Shown: in pieces, positions 1-6,981 of the stretch
Layout: each line of letters starts with the position of its first letter
How positions within the stretch are numbered: the first letter of the stretch is position 1
Source: CAYVQU01 sp964453155
GTDB taxonomy: Bacteria; Chloroflexota; Anaerolineae; Anaerolineales; UBA11858
Length of the DNA: 8,849 nucleotides
Direction: 5' to 3'
Assembly (NCBI GenBank): GCA_964453155.1
Contig: CAYVQU010000200.1
Span: forward strand, 1 to 8,849
Made by a program: the position numbers and the translations under genes
Notes under the pieces: model-generated
Told to the model about the DNA's origin: nothing
What the model saw: the letters and a program-made list of their open reading frames with translations, nothing else
The model's database searches: none

Positions 1-60
1 CGATTAGTTCAGCCGTCTCAAAATGGGAAGTTATTTTTGCACGCCTCCATAGAGATTTAA
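1..60 (+). CDS. Possible C-terminal tail of a plus-strand gene entering from the left
   Basis: Frame 1 is open from the window edge to a TAA at 58-60 and reads RLVQPSQNGKLFLHASIEI. The stop lies only four bases before a perfect intrinsic terminator that fires on the plus strand, which is the main reason to believe a gene ends here. Nineteen residues are too few to name a family. Frame 3 is also open across this stretch, but it runs into the terminator hairpin itself, so frame 1 is preferred. If real, the gene converges on the aminotransferase gene that ends at 149. Confidence 0.35.
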   Translation, partial: RLVQPSQNGKLFLHASIEI

Positions 61-64
61 CAGT

Positions 65-102
65 GGAACCGTGTTGCTGCGAGCAACACGGTTCCTTTTT
101 TT
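65..102 (+). terminator. Strong intrinsic terminator, plus strand
   Basis: A perfect 14-bp stem (GGAACCGTGTTGCT at 65-78, complement at 82-95) closes on a three-base GCG loop and is followed directly by seven T residues (96-102). This is a textbook rho-independent terminator for a plus-strand gene ending just upstream. Read on the minus strand the same hairpin lacks a good U-tract, so it would at most weakly stop transcripts of the aminotransferase gene. Confidence 0.9.
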
Positions 103-148
103 AATGAGAGGATGTTTCAACTTCTGGCGTACTCTGTGCAGAAGAGAA

Positions 149-1375
149 TTACATTGCATCAACAGCTTTGGTAAACACCTGCCCCAATCGCTCAATACCC
201 GTTTCAATTTGTTCTGGCGTTGCATTAGAGAAGTTCATACGGAGGGTATTTTCGCCGCCGCCATTGGGGAAGAAAGACTCACCCGGAACGTAGGCCACTT
301 TTAATTTGACGGCTTCTTTGAAGAGTTCTTTGGCATTCAATCCTTTGGGCAGCGTCACCCACAGGAACATACCACCCTCTGGTTTCGTCCAAGTTACTTC
401 TTTAGGAAAATGTTCTTCCATCGCGGCTAACATGACGTCGCGCCGTTCGCCATAAGTCTGACGAATCAAGCGAATATGCTGGTCCAAGAAACCACTGTGA
501 GCCACCTGATGGGCCACCAACTGATTAAACGTGGAAGTGTGCAGATCAGCACCCTGTTTCGTCAGGACAATCTTTGAGATGACCGATTTCGGCGCGACGA
601 TCCAGGCCAGCCGAATACCGGGCGCCAACGTTTTCGAAAATGTGCTCAAATAGATCACGTTGCCGGGATGCGGATTGTTACATTTCTCCTGATATTGAAT
701 GTCCAAGACCAAAACAGGCGGCAGATGCTCTCCTTCATAGCGAAGTTGGCCATAAGGGTCATCTTCAACGATGGGGACGCCGTAACGGTCCGCCAACTCA
801 ACCAGTTGATGGCGGCGTTCCAGTGGGAGCGTAACCCCCATTGGGTTCTGGAAATTCGGGAGAACATAGATGAACTTGGGCCCCGAGCGGAGGGCATTTT
901 CCAGGGCATCGGTTTTCATCCCATATTCGTCAGATGGGACGGTGACATATTCGGGCCCATAGGTATTCCAGGCCTGGAGCGCGCCCAGATAAGTCGGGGC
1001 TTCTACCAAAATCCGGTCACCAGGATTGATAAGGATTTTCCCTAACAAGTCCAGGGCTTGCTGCGACCCAGAAGTGATCTGGATGTTTTCGATCTCAACT
1101 TCGATTCCGTAGCGGCTCGAATGCCGGGCAATCATCTCTCGTAACGGCAGATACCCCTCGGTGGTACTGTATTGCAAGGCTTGTGAACCCACTTCGCTCA
1201 AAACCACATCACAAGCATCTCGAAACTCATCCACAGGGAAAACTTCTGGAGCCGGCAACCCCCCGGCAAATGAAATCAATCCCGGTTCCTGGGTGAGTTT
1301 TAACAGTTCGCGAATCGCGGAACTGCCCATGCTCTTCGTGCGCTGGGCGTAACGATGTTCCCAAGGTGTTTGCAT
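149..1375 (-). CDS. PLP-dependent aminotransferase, class I/II (LysN / 2-aminoadipate aminotransferase-like)
   Basis: A 408-residue fold-type I aminotransferase, probably cytosolic, that moves an amino group between an amino acid and a 2-oxo acid. Visible motifs are FAGGLP (36-41), the cofactor-phosphate segment TSGSQQALDL (101-110), NFQNPMG (174-180) with the PLP-contacting Asn, EDDPYG (204-209) with the Asp that pairs the pyridine nitrogen, FSK (246-248) with K248 as the Schiff-base lysine, and LRMNFSN (378-384) with R379 as the likely carboxylate-binding Arg. The order and spacing fit the aminoadipate / aromatic / branched-chain group exemplified by LysN. The protein begins directly at the catalytic domain, so it is an enzyme and not a MocR regulator. 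The start is fixed by AAAGGAGA eight bases upstream. It is separated from the preceding fusion gene by a terminator, so it is probably transcribed alone. Exact substrate cannot be told from sequence. Confidence 0.93.
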   Translation of the reverse strand: MQTPWEHRYAQRTKSMGSSAIRELLKLTQEPGLISFAGGLPAPEVFPVDEFRDACDVVLSEVGSQALQYSTTEGYLPLREMIARHSSRYGIEVEIENIQITSGSQQALDLLGKILINPGDRILVEAPTYLGALQAWNTYGPEYVTVPSDEYGMKTDALENALRSGPKFIYVLPNFQNPMGVTLPLERRHQLVELADRYGVPIVEDDPYGQLRYEGEHLPPVLVLDIQYQEKCNNPHPGNVIYLSTFSKTLAPGIRLAWIVAPKSVISKIVLTKQGADLHTSTFNQLVAHQVAHSGFLDQHIRLIRQTYGERRDVMLAAMEEHFPKEVTWTKPEGGMFLWVTLPKGLNAKELFKEAVKLKVAYVPGESFFPNGGGENTLRMNFSNATPEQIETGIERLGQVFTKAVDAM

Positions 1376-1382
1376 AAAATCA

Positions 1383-1390
1383 TCTCCTTT
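1383..1390 (-). promoter_or_regulatory. Shine-Dalgarno site of the aminotransferase gene
   Basis: On the minus strand AAAGGAGA ends seven bases before the ATG at 1375. It is a near-perfect ribosome binding site that decides the start. The 48 bases between this site and the upstream terminator are AT-rich and contain a TTGGTT direct repeat (two copies nine bases apart), but I see no convincing -35/-10 pair. Confidence 0.85.
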
Positions 1391-1438
1391 GTAAAATGAT
1401 TAATGATCAACCAATTGAACCAAATAGCTTGAACGCTG

Positions 1439-1472
1439 AAAAAATAAACCGGTACAATGGATGTACCGGTTT
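1439..1472 (-). terminator. Intrinsic terminator of the SHMT-GcvT fusion gene
   Basis: A perfect 11-bp stem AAACCGGTACA (1446-1456 paired with 1462-1472) with a five-base loop lies a few bases past the TAG at 1480-1482. On the minus strand it is followed by TTTATTTTTTC, counting the last stem bases, which is a good U-tract. It should end the fusion-gene transcript and insulate the aminotransferase gene. Confidence 0.88.
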
Positions 1473-1479
1473 TATCTAA

Positions 1480-4400
1480 CTACAATTTCGGAAACCGCCG
1501 CAGGACGGTAGCCGCAGTGGGAATGGTGACCCGATCTCCTGACGCCAACTCTGCGGGGGCTTTGTTGGCCTTCTTGGGCGCACCCTGGTAGATGAAAATG
1601 GGGGTACCAGCCTTGGCAAATTTGAGATTAACAAAAGCCTGCCCGAGGAGATAGCCGTCCTTATCTGCGGCGCAGCTAGTGACTTCGCCGATCACCCGAC
1701 CCCGCTTGTCCATGACCGGGTCACCCTGGTGGGCCATGCGGACCCCAGTTTCATTGAAACGGAAACGAACGACCACACCTTTACGCTTGGTCTCTCTCAC
1801 CAAAAACGCCTCCCGGCCGATGAACCAAGGTTTATAGGTTTTAACGTAAGACCCAAACGCGGCTTCGGCTACTCCCAAATTCAAAGCGCCGCCCATTTCA
1901 TGCCCGTAGAGCGGCAAACCAGCCTCGGTGCGCAGGGAATCGCGGGCCCCCAAGCCAATCGGCTTGATGCCAAAGGGTTCGCCAACTTCCAATAATTTCT
2001 TGAACAAATCACTGGCTAGATCGGGATGGACGAAGAGTTCAAAAGCCATCTTTTCGCCGGTGTATCCGGTACGGGAAACCACCAGATCAAATCCACCGAC
2101 TTGGGCTTCACACAACTCAGTGCGCTTGATCCGCATAATCTTATTACGGTTTTCGTCATCAACACCCAAAGCCAAGAGAATAGCGCGGGAGCGAGGACCT
2201 TGGAGCGCCAGGTCAACCCGCATATCGGGGCCAGCCTGTGAATCCCGCAGGTTCCGCAAGGTCACGTTGCGGCCATAGGCTCGAGTCCAGGGCCGGGCGT
2301 TATCAACTATCACTTTGCCATCCCGGACGGCGGACAGCCAGGCCCAATCTTTATCATCGTTGGAAGCGTTGACCACAACCAGATATTTCTCAGCACCGCG
2401 GCGATAAACCAATAAATCATCGATCACATTGGCATCGGGATCCAGGAAATGCGTATACAGCGACTGCCCGATGGCCAAGGAACTGATGTCATTCGAACAT
2501 ACGCTGTCCAGGAAAACGCCGGCATCAGGGCCTTCGGCTTGATAGACGCCCATGTGAGCCACATCGAACAATCCGGCCGCGGTGCGGACGGCTAGATGTT
2601 CTTCCATCACGGAACCATAGCGGACGGGCATTTCCCAGCCCGCAAAGGGAACCATTTTGGCCCCCAATCCGACATGCAGATCGTAGATGGGGGTGCGCTG
2701 GAGATGTTTTTCGGTTTCATTCCAGTCAAATTCGTGCAATGGATCACTGGACCCGGCAGGGATTCCCACAAAATAAGGTTTCGCGGCTCCCACAGGATCG
2801 CCATCCAACGCTGCTGCTGGACTTTCAGCAGATGGCCGGACCCAAACGGGACCCGGCACCTTACGGAGTAAGTCGTCATCGACTTTGACAAAGCCATCTG
2901 AGAGATCACGCAGCCATTCGGCGGTTAAACCGGCCTTTTCAGCAGCAATGCTTAGCTTAAATTCGGTGACGTTGGCACAAGTCAGGGTGCCGTCGACCAC
3001 ACCTTCTGGGGTAGAAATTGTGGTCGACTGGCTTTGCCCTGCCGAGAGGGCTTCGACATCACTACTTACCACAACATTCAAAAATTCACGAACTTTTTCA
3101 CCGCCGATATCAAAGGCGACTCGTTCGCCAAAATAAGCCTCATCCTGATAGTAGAAATGAGGATATCCCGTTTCGGTCGGTTCAAAATCAATCCCCGCTG
3201 CCAGGGCCAGATCGCGAACTTGCTGTTTGGCAGCTTGGAAAGTCGAGAAATCGACCTTCGCGCGCAAAGCTTTCCCTTGATAGTAGGGGGTGGTTGCTAA
3301 GAGGATATCTGCAATCGCATCGGCTAAGTCAGAACTTTCTTTCTCAGTGAAACCCCGTTGAGTGACCCAGTGCATCCCCATCCGGACGCCGGAAGGCCGC
3401 AGCGCTGATCGATCGCCTGGAATGGTGTTGCGGTTGGTCACGACTCCAGCGAGATCCAATATGCGAGCCGCGATATCACCACCCAGGGTGGCTCCATCAG
3501 GACCGGTCACTGATTTACAATCCAGGTTCATCAGATGGGAGTCCGTGCCTGCAAAAGCGATCTTTAAGCCGCGTGCTTCGAGACGATTGGTCATCGCCGC
3601 GCAGTTTTTGATCACCTGGGCCTGAAGTTGTTTGAATTGGGCAGTTTGGGCCAGTTTAAAGGCAGTCGCCATCGCGGCAAACACGTTGACATGGGGGCCG
3701 CCCTGCTCACCGGGGAAAACGGCCCGGTCAAGTCGGCGGCCTAACAGGCGGTGCGGAGTCATGATGACAGCCCCCCGCGGACCACACAAGGATTTATGGG
3801 TCGTAAAGGTGATCACATCAGCATAACCCACCGGAGAGGGATATTCACCCGCCGCGACCAATCCAGCCACATGGGCAATATCAGCAAAAAGATAAGCTCC
3901 GACTTTGTCGGCGATCTCTCGGAACCGGGCAAAATCCAATTTCCAGGGATAGGAGGAAATCCCGGCAATGATCATTTTTGGCTGGTGTTCTAAAGCCAGG
4001 GCTTCCACGTCATCGTAATTAATTTTTTCGGTTTTAGGATCAACCGAGTAGGAAATAATATTGAAGTATTTCCCAGAGCGATTGACGGGCGAGCCATGAG
4101 ACAGATGTCCGCCGTGAAGCAAATCCATGCCCATCACAGTGTCGCCAGGCTGGACCAGGGCATGATATACCGCATTATTCGCCGGACCTCCAGAAAGAGC
4201 CTGAACATTGACATAGAGATCGTCGGCAGTGACACCATTCGCTGCAAAAGTTTCTGCACAGCGGCGACGGGCCAGGGCTTCGACGGTGTCGGCATATTCA
4301 ACGCCTTTGTAGTAGCGGGGATCCGAGTAGCGGCGGTATTCAGCGAGACGGTTGTCGTAATCAAATATCTCGTCTTCGGTCAGCCAGCGGGAGTCTTCGG

Positions 4401-4587
4401 GGGGATAACCTTCAGCATAAATGTTATGGAAAGCCGTTGCCAACGCTTCTCGAACCGCGAGGGGCGAAGTGCTCTCGCTGGGGATCATTATTAACTTGCG
4501 ATACTGACGTTCGGCTTCAATTTCGGTGAGTTCAAACAGTTTAGGGTCTAGGTCTTTCAATTCCCCACGGAAGAGAAAGTCGGCCAT
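1480..4587 (-). CDS. glyA-gcvT: Fusion of serine hydroxymethyltransferase (GlyA) and glycine-cleavage T-protein (GcvT)
   Basis: A 1035-residue cytosolic two-enzyme protein. Residues 1-435 are SHMT (serine + THF = glycine + 5,10-methylene-THF): catalytic E38 in IPSES, VNVQALSGGPAN (126-137), HGGHLSHG (158-165), DIAH (236-239), Schiff-base K265 in THKSLCGPRG, and substrate Arg R402. About 27 residues (63-90) are inserted after YAEGYP. Residues 630-1000 are GcvT (aminomethyl-H-protein + THF gives methylene-THF + NH3): GLFDVAHMG (672-680), VIDD (721-724) with the catalytic-type Asp D723, TGYTGE (840-845), GLGARDSLRTEAGLPLYGHE (878-897), then the C-terminal barrel. Residues 436-620 belong to neither enzyme, but 491-570 resemble part of the GcvT domain. 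Typical SHMT is about 420 and GcvT about 365 residues. The gene has its own promoter, leader, SD and terminator. No gcvH, gcvP or lpd gene is in the window. The sarcosine/DMSP demethylase alternative for the T domain is less likely because all GcvT motifs are present. Confidence 0.94.
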   Translation of the reverse strand: MADFLFRGELKDLDPKLFELTEIEAERQYRKLIMIPSESTSPLAVREALATAFHNIYAEGYPPEDSRWLTEDEIFDYDNRLAEYRRYSDPRYYKGVEYADTVEALARRRCAETFAANGVTADDLYVNVQALSGGPANNAVYHALVQPGDTVMGMDLLHGGHLSHGSPVNRSGKYFNIISYSVDPKTEKINYDDVEALALEHQPKMIIAGISSYPWKLDFARFREIADKVGAYLFADIAHVAGLVAAGEYPSPVGYADVITFTTHKSLCGPRGAVIMTPHRLLGRRLDRAVFPGEQGGPHVNVFAAMATAFKLAQTAQFKQLQAQVIKNCAAMTNRLEARGLKIAFAGTDSHLMNLDCKSVTGPDGATLGGDIAARILDLAGVVTNRNTIPGDRSALRPSGVRMGMHWVTQRGFTEKESSDLADAIADILLATTPYYQGKALRAKVDFSTFQAAKQQVRDLALAAGIDFEPTETGYPHFYYQDEAYFGERVAFDIGGEKVREFLNVVVSSDVEALSAGQSQSTTISTPEGVVDGTLTCANVTEFKLSIAAEKAGLTAEWLRDLSDGFVKVDDDLLRKVPGPVWVRPSAESPAAALDGDPVGAAKPYFVGIPAGSSDPLHEFDWNETEKHLQRTPIYDLHVGLGAKMVPFAGWEMPVRYGSVMEEHLAVRTAAGLFDVAHMGVYQAEGPDAGVFLDSVCSNDISSLAIGQSLYTHFLDPDANVIDDLLVYRRGAEKYLVVVNASNDDKDWAWLSAVRDGKVIVDNARPWTRAYGRNVTLRNLRDSQAGPDMRVDLALQGPRSRAILLALGVDDENRNKIMRIKRTELCEAQVGGFDLVVSRTGYTGEKMAFELFVHPDLASDLFKKLLEVGEPFGIKPIGLGARDSLRTEAGLPLYGHEMGGALNLGVAEAAFGSYVKTYKPWFIGREAFLVRETKRKGVVVRFRFNETGVRMAHQGDPVMDKRGRVIGEVTSCAADKDGYLLGQAFVNLKFAKAGTPIFIYQGAPKKANKAPAELASGDRVTIPTAATVLRRFPKL

Positions 4588-4593
4588 GGTTTG

Positions 4594-4599
4594 CTCCTT
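4594..4599 (-). promoter_or_regulatory. Shine-Dalgarno site of the fusion gene
   Basis: AAGGAG on the minus strand lies six bases before the ATG at 4587, confirming this start. It sits just downstream of, and outside, the leader hairpin. Confidence 0.85.
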
Positions 4600-4604
4600 G
4601 AATA

Positions 4605-4656
4605 AGAGTCACACAATCAGCGACTCAGGGTCTTCTCGACATCGCTGATTGGCTCT
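4605..4656 (-). promoter_or_regulatory. Long hairpin in the leader of the SHMT-GcvT mRNA
   Basis: Minus-strand CAATCAGCGA (4651-4642) pairs perfectly with TCGCTGATTG (4623-4614) around an 18-base loop. An outer AGAG/CTCT helix (4656-4653 with 4608-4605) can extend it across a 1x5 internal loop. GAGTC at the 3' edge of the loop could instead pair with GACTC at 4610-4606, giving a competing or pseudoknotted form close to the SD site. Within the loop GTC-GAGAA-GAC can form a small inner hairpin. I do not recognise a glycine, THF or SAM aptamer core. It could be an RNA control element, an mRNA-stabilising stem or a DNA operator with dyad symmetry. Confidence 0.5.
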
Positions 4657-4664
4657 AAATTTAT

Positions 4665-4675
4665 TTGTCAGACAA
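4665..4675. promoter_or_regulatory. Palindrome at the predicted transcription start of the fusion gene
   Basis: TTGTC-A-GACAA is a perfect 5+1+5 dyad lying five bases after the -10 box and covering the expected start point near 4673, a position where a repressor would act. The same ten bases TGTCTGACAA recur at 8780-8789 upstream of the uncharacterised gene. A role as operator is inferred only from position and symmetry. Confidence 0.35.
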
Positions 4676-4679
4676 CTTG

Positions 4680-4708
4680 ATTTTAGTATTGGATAGGGCG
4701 ATGGTCAA
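4680..4708 (-). promoter_or_regulatory. Sigma-70-like promoter of the SHMT-GcvT gene
   Basis: Minus strand: TTGACC (4708-4703), a 17-base spacer, then TAAAAT (4685-4680). Each hexamer matches the consensus at five of six positions with optimal spacing. Start of transcription is expected near 4673, giving a leader of about 85 bases that contains the hairpin and the SD site. The fusion gene can therefore be expressed independently of the molybdenum hydroxylase upstream. Confidence 0.7.
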
Positions 4709-4736
4709 GTTACAAAAGGCTTAAGATGATCACTAA

Positions 4737-4769
4737 AGGAATGCTGTTCCTGCAGAGAACGGAATTCCT
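4737..4769 (-). terminator. Weak terminator-like hairpin after the molybdenum hydroxylase gene
   Basis: Just past the TAA at 4774-4776 an imperfect stem forms: AGGAAT/ATTCCT outside and C-x-GTTC/GAAC-x-G inside, with one mismatch and one position that pairs only as a wobble on the plus strand, around a seven-base loop. On the minus strand it is followed only by TTTAG, so the U-tract is poor. It may slow polymerase or protect the 3' end; read-through into the fusion gene is possible. Confidence 0.35.
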
Positions 4770-4773
4770 GTTC

Positions 4774-6972
4774 TTAAATCTTTCCCAGGCCGCGTAACAC
4801 CCGCTCTGGCGTCAGGGGGAAATCATCGAACCAAACGCCGGTGGCTTGATAAATGGCGGCGGTGATGGCCGGAGTTAGAGGGATGTAGGGCATTTCGCCC
4901 ATGCCGCGGGCGCCCCACGGGCCATTGGGGTCGGGAAATTCGAGGATAACGGTTTCGACTTTATCGGGAACATCCAATACAGTCGGGATGAGGTAGGTTG
5001 AAAGCTGGGGTGTGAGAACATAGCCATCTTTCTGGATGAAATTTTCCATAATAGCATATCCGGCCGCTTGAACAACCGCGCCTTCGGTTTGCCCTTCGAC
5101 CTGCTGGGGATTGATGGCTTTACCGACATCATTGGCCGAGATAACATCGACGATGCGGACAAAGCCGGTTTCGGTGTCGACTTCAACTTCCACGGCCTGA
5201 GCTACATAACCATAGGCGAAATTGGGGGTTGATTCGCCGGTTTCAGGGTCGAGGGCGGTGGTCTTGGGAGCTAAATATTTGTAGGTGGCAATCGCGGGGC
5301 GTTCTTCATCATTCCATTTTTCTAGGGCTTTATCGACTGCGCCCTGGACGGAATTCCCCGACATGTAGGTCATCCGCGAAGCAGAAACACTGCCCGCATT
5401 GCCGCTGGTGGCCGTATCGGAAAAATCCCATTCGATCTGTTCTACCGGGATCCCTAAAGCTTCGGCCGTCATCTGAACAATGGCTTGATGGGTTCCCTGC
5501 CCCACTTCGGCCGCGGCGTGGCGGATGACGGCGCGCTCAACTTCGGCCCCGCCGTGGAGTTCAACTGTTGCAGTACAATTCTCCTGATAGCCGAAGGAGA
5601 AGCCAATATTCTTAAAACCGCAGGCAAATCCAAGACCGCGCCGAACTGGAGACTGGGGACTGGAGACTGATGACTGTCTCCCATCGGGCCACTGGGCCAC
5701 CCGGGCGCATTCCTCGACGACCTGGGGCATACTGACGCCCTCCGGCATCGGCGTGCCAACCGAAAGGAGTGAACCGTCTCGCAAGATGTTTTTCATGCGA
5801 ATTTCGACCGGGTCCAGGTTGAGGGCGGCGGCAAGTTTGTTCATCTGCTGTTCGGCGGCAAAGGCCCCCTGGGGGCCCCCAAAGCCCCTGAAGGCGCCGC
5901 CGGGGACATGGTTGGTGTAGACGGCGTAGGAATCGACTTTAACCGCCGGGATTTCGTAGGGACCGGTACACATCAGGGTCGCATTTCCGAGAACTTTCGG
6001 GGAGGTGTAGATATAGGCTCCGGCATCGGCCACGACTTCGACTTCGGCGGCGAGCAGATTTCCTTCGATATCCGCGCCCCAGCGGGTTTTGATGAAATAG
6101 GCATGGCGCTTGTGATGGCCGATGATCGATTCTTCACGGCTCCAGATGGTTTTGACCGGGCGATTTGTGCCTCGCTGGTGGAGTTTATAGGCCGCCAGTG
6201 CCAATACGATCTGGATCGACATATCTTCACGACCACCAAAGGCACCCCCGATGACGGGGTAGATCACACGCACCTGCTCCAGGGGTAAACCAAGGGCGTG
6301 GGCAATTTGCTCCTGATCTTCGTGAGTCCATTGGCCCGCGACTTCGACGGTGACGCGGCCTTCGTCATCAATGTAGGCCAAACCGGCTTCGGGCTGGAGA
6401 TAGGCGTGCTCCTGCATCGGGGTTTCGTATTCCCCTTCAATGATGACATCGCATTTTTCAAAGGCGACATCTATATCAGCCTTGCGAATCTTCAGGTGGG
6501 AGATTATATTTGTGCCGCGGTCGGGGTGCAGGAGATCGGCTTCGGGTTGGCGAGCCGCTCGGGGATCGGTGACTACCGGTAAATCCTGGTAATCAACGGC
6601 GATTAATTTTAAAGCTTGAGCCGCAATTTTCGGGCTCTCCGCAACGACAACGGCAACCTGATCCCCCACAAACCGAACCCGATCAGCGTAGGGTTTATCT
6701 GAGCCCGGTCCACAGAGCACGGGTTGGTCATTTTCCCCTAAACCATACTCATTTACCGGCACATCTTTAGCCGTATAAACCGCGATCACACCTTCCAGCG
6801 CTTCGGCCGCGGCAGTATCAATACTTTTTACGATCGCATGCGGCCGGTGAGCAAATAATATTTTAAGATAAGCCTGGTTGGGTTTATTGATGTCGCCGGG
6901 GTAGAGGGCTTCACCGGTGACTTTGTCTTTGACATCGAGACGGGTGAGGGATTTTCCGATGGATTGGGTCAT
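4774..6972 (-). CDS. Xanthine dehydrogenase family protein, molybdopterin-binding (large) subunit
   Basis: A 732-residue molybdenum hydroxylase catalytic subunit, which hydroxylates purines, aldehydes or N-heterocycles using water as oxygen source. It opens with the usual IGKSLTRLDVKDKVTGEALY (5-24; domain 1, to about 130) and continues with the two-part Moco-binding domain from about 150. Motifs are IGGAFGGRED (241-250), GGAFRGFGGPQG (358-369), EVGQGTHQ (489-496) and GARGMGEMP (687-695), where E693 is the catalytic base. The AYRCSFR loop of CO dehydrogenase is absent. The length is near normal except for about 13 residues (431-443) encoded by a 7-base-period DNA repeat. The SD is weak (GGAA 10 bases upstream), but the N-terminus aligns with the family start. 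Separate 2Fe-2S and FAD subunits would normally accompany such a protein; none is in the window. The gene lies 60 bases behind the uncharacterised gene and may be co-transcribed with it. Confidence 0.92.
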   Translation of the reverse strand: MTQSIGKSLTRLDVKDKVTGEALYPGDINKPNQAYLKILFAHRPHAIVKSIDTAAAEALEGVIAVYTAKDVPVNEYGLGENDQPVLCGPGSDKPYADRVRFVGDQVAVVVAESPKIAAQALKLIAVDYQDLPVVTDPRAARQPEADLLHPDRGTNIISHLKIRKADIDVAFEKCDVIIEGEYETPMQEHAYLQPEAGLAYIDDEGRVTVEVAGQWTHEDQEQIAHALGLPLEQVRVIYPVIGGAFGGREDMSIQIVLALAAYKLHQRGTNRPVKTIWSREESIIGHHKRHAYFIKTRWGADIEGNLLAAEVEVVADAGAYIYTSPKVLGNATLMCTGPYEIPAVKVDSYAVYTNHVPGGAFRGFGGPQGAFAAEQQMNKLAAALNLDPVEIRMKNILRDGSLLSVGTPMPEGVSMPQVVEECARVAQWPDGRQSSVSSPQSPVRRGLGFACGFKNIGFSFGYQENCTATVELHGGAEVERAVIRHAAAEVGQGTHQAIVQMTAEALGIPVEQIEWDFSDTATSGNAGSVSASRMTYMSGNSVQGAVDKALEKWNDEERPAIATYKYLAPKTTALDPETGESTPNFAYGYVAQAVEVEVDTETGFVRIVDVISANDVGKAINPQQVEGQTEGAVVQAAGYAIMENFIQKDGYVLTPQLSTYLIPTVLDVPDKVETVILEFPDPNGPWGARGMGEMPYIPLTPAITAAIYQATGVWFDDFPLTPERVLRGLGKI
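5645..5679. repeat. Five 7-base CAGT-type repeats inside the molybdenum hydroxylase gene
   Basis: On the plus strand ACTG recurs exactly every seven bases (5645, 5652, 5659, 5666, 5673): ACTGGAG, ACTGGGG, ACTGGAG, ACTGATG, ACTGTCT. On the coding strand this reads as CAGTCNN units and encodes Ser/Pro/Gln-rich residues about 431-443 between two conserved parts of the enzyme. GGAGAC/GTCTCC (5662-5667 with 5676-5681) can form a short hairpin. The units resemble the heptamer short tandem repeats (STRR) known from filamentous cyanobacteria. Confidence 0.8.
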
Positions 6973-6981
6973 GGGGGATTC

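Noticed and set aside
149..1375. MocR/GntR-type regulator
   Set aside because: The protein begins directly with the aminotransferase domain and has no N-terminal winged-helix segment.
4096..4494. A 132-codon open frame on the plus strand inside the fusion gene
   Set aside because: It lies wholly antisense to the conserved SHMT catalytic region and shows no recognisable family; it is a shadow of the coding strand. The same holds for other antisense frames such as 668-1045 and 5908-6288.
1480..4587. Two separate genes, glyA and gcvT, joined by a sequencing error
   Set aside because: The frame is continuous through a 185-residue coding-like middle region with no internal stop, and no SD-start signal was noted before the GcvT half.
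4588..4673. Glycine, THF or SAM riboswitch in the fusion-gene leader
   Set aside because: The leader is short and shows one long hairpin; I find none of the conserved core segments of these aptamers, so no class can be named.
5645..5679. Frameshift or pseudogene caused by the heptamer array
   Set aside because: The reading frame is intact on both sides and the family motifs before and after the array, including E693, are preserved.
4774..6972. Aerobic CO dehydrogenase large subunit (CoxL)
   Set aside because: The active-site loop AYRCSFR of form I CO dehydrogenase is missing; the equivalent position reads GGAFRGFGGPQG.
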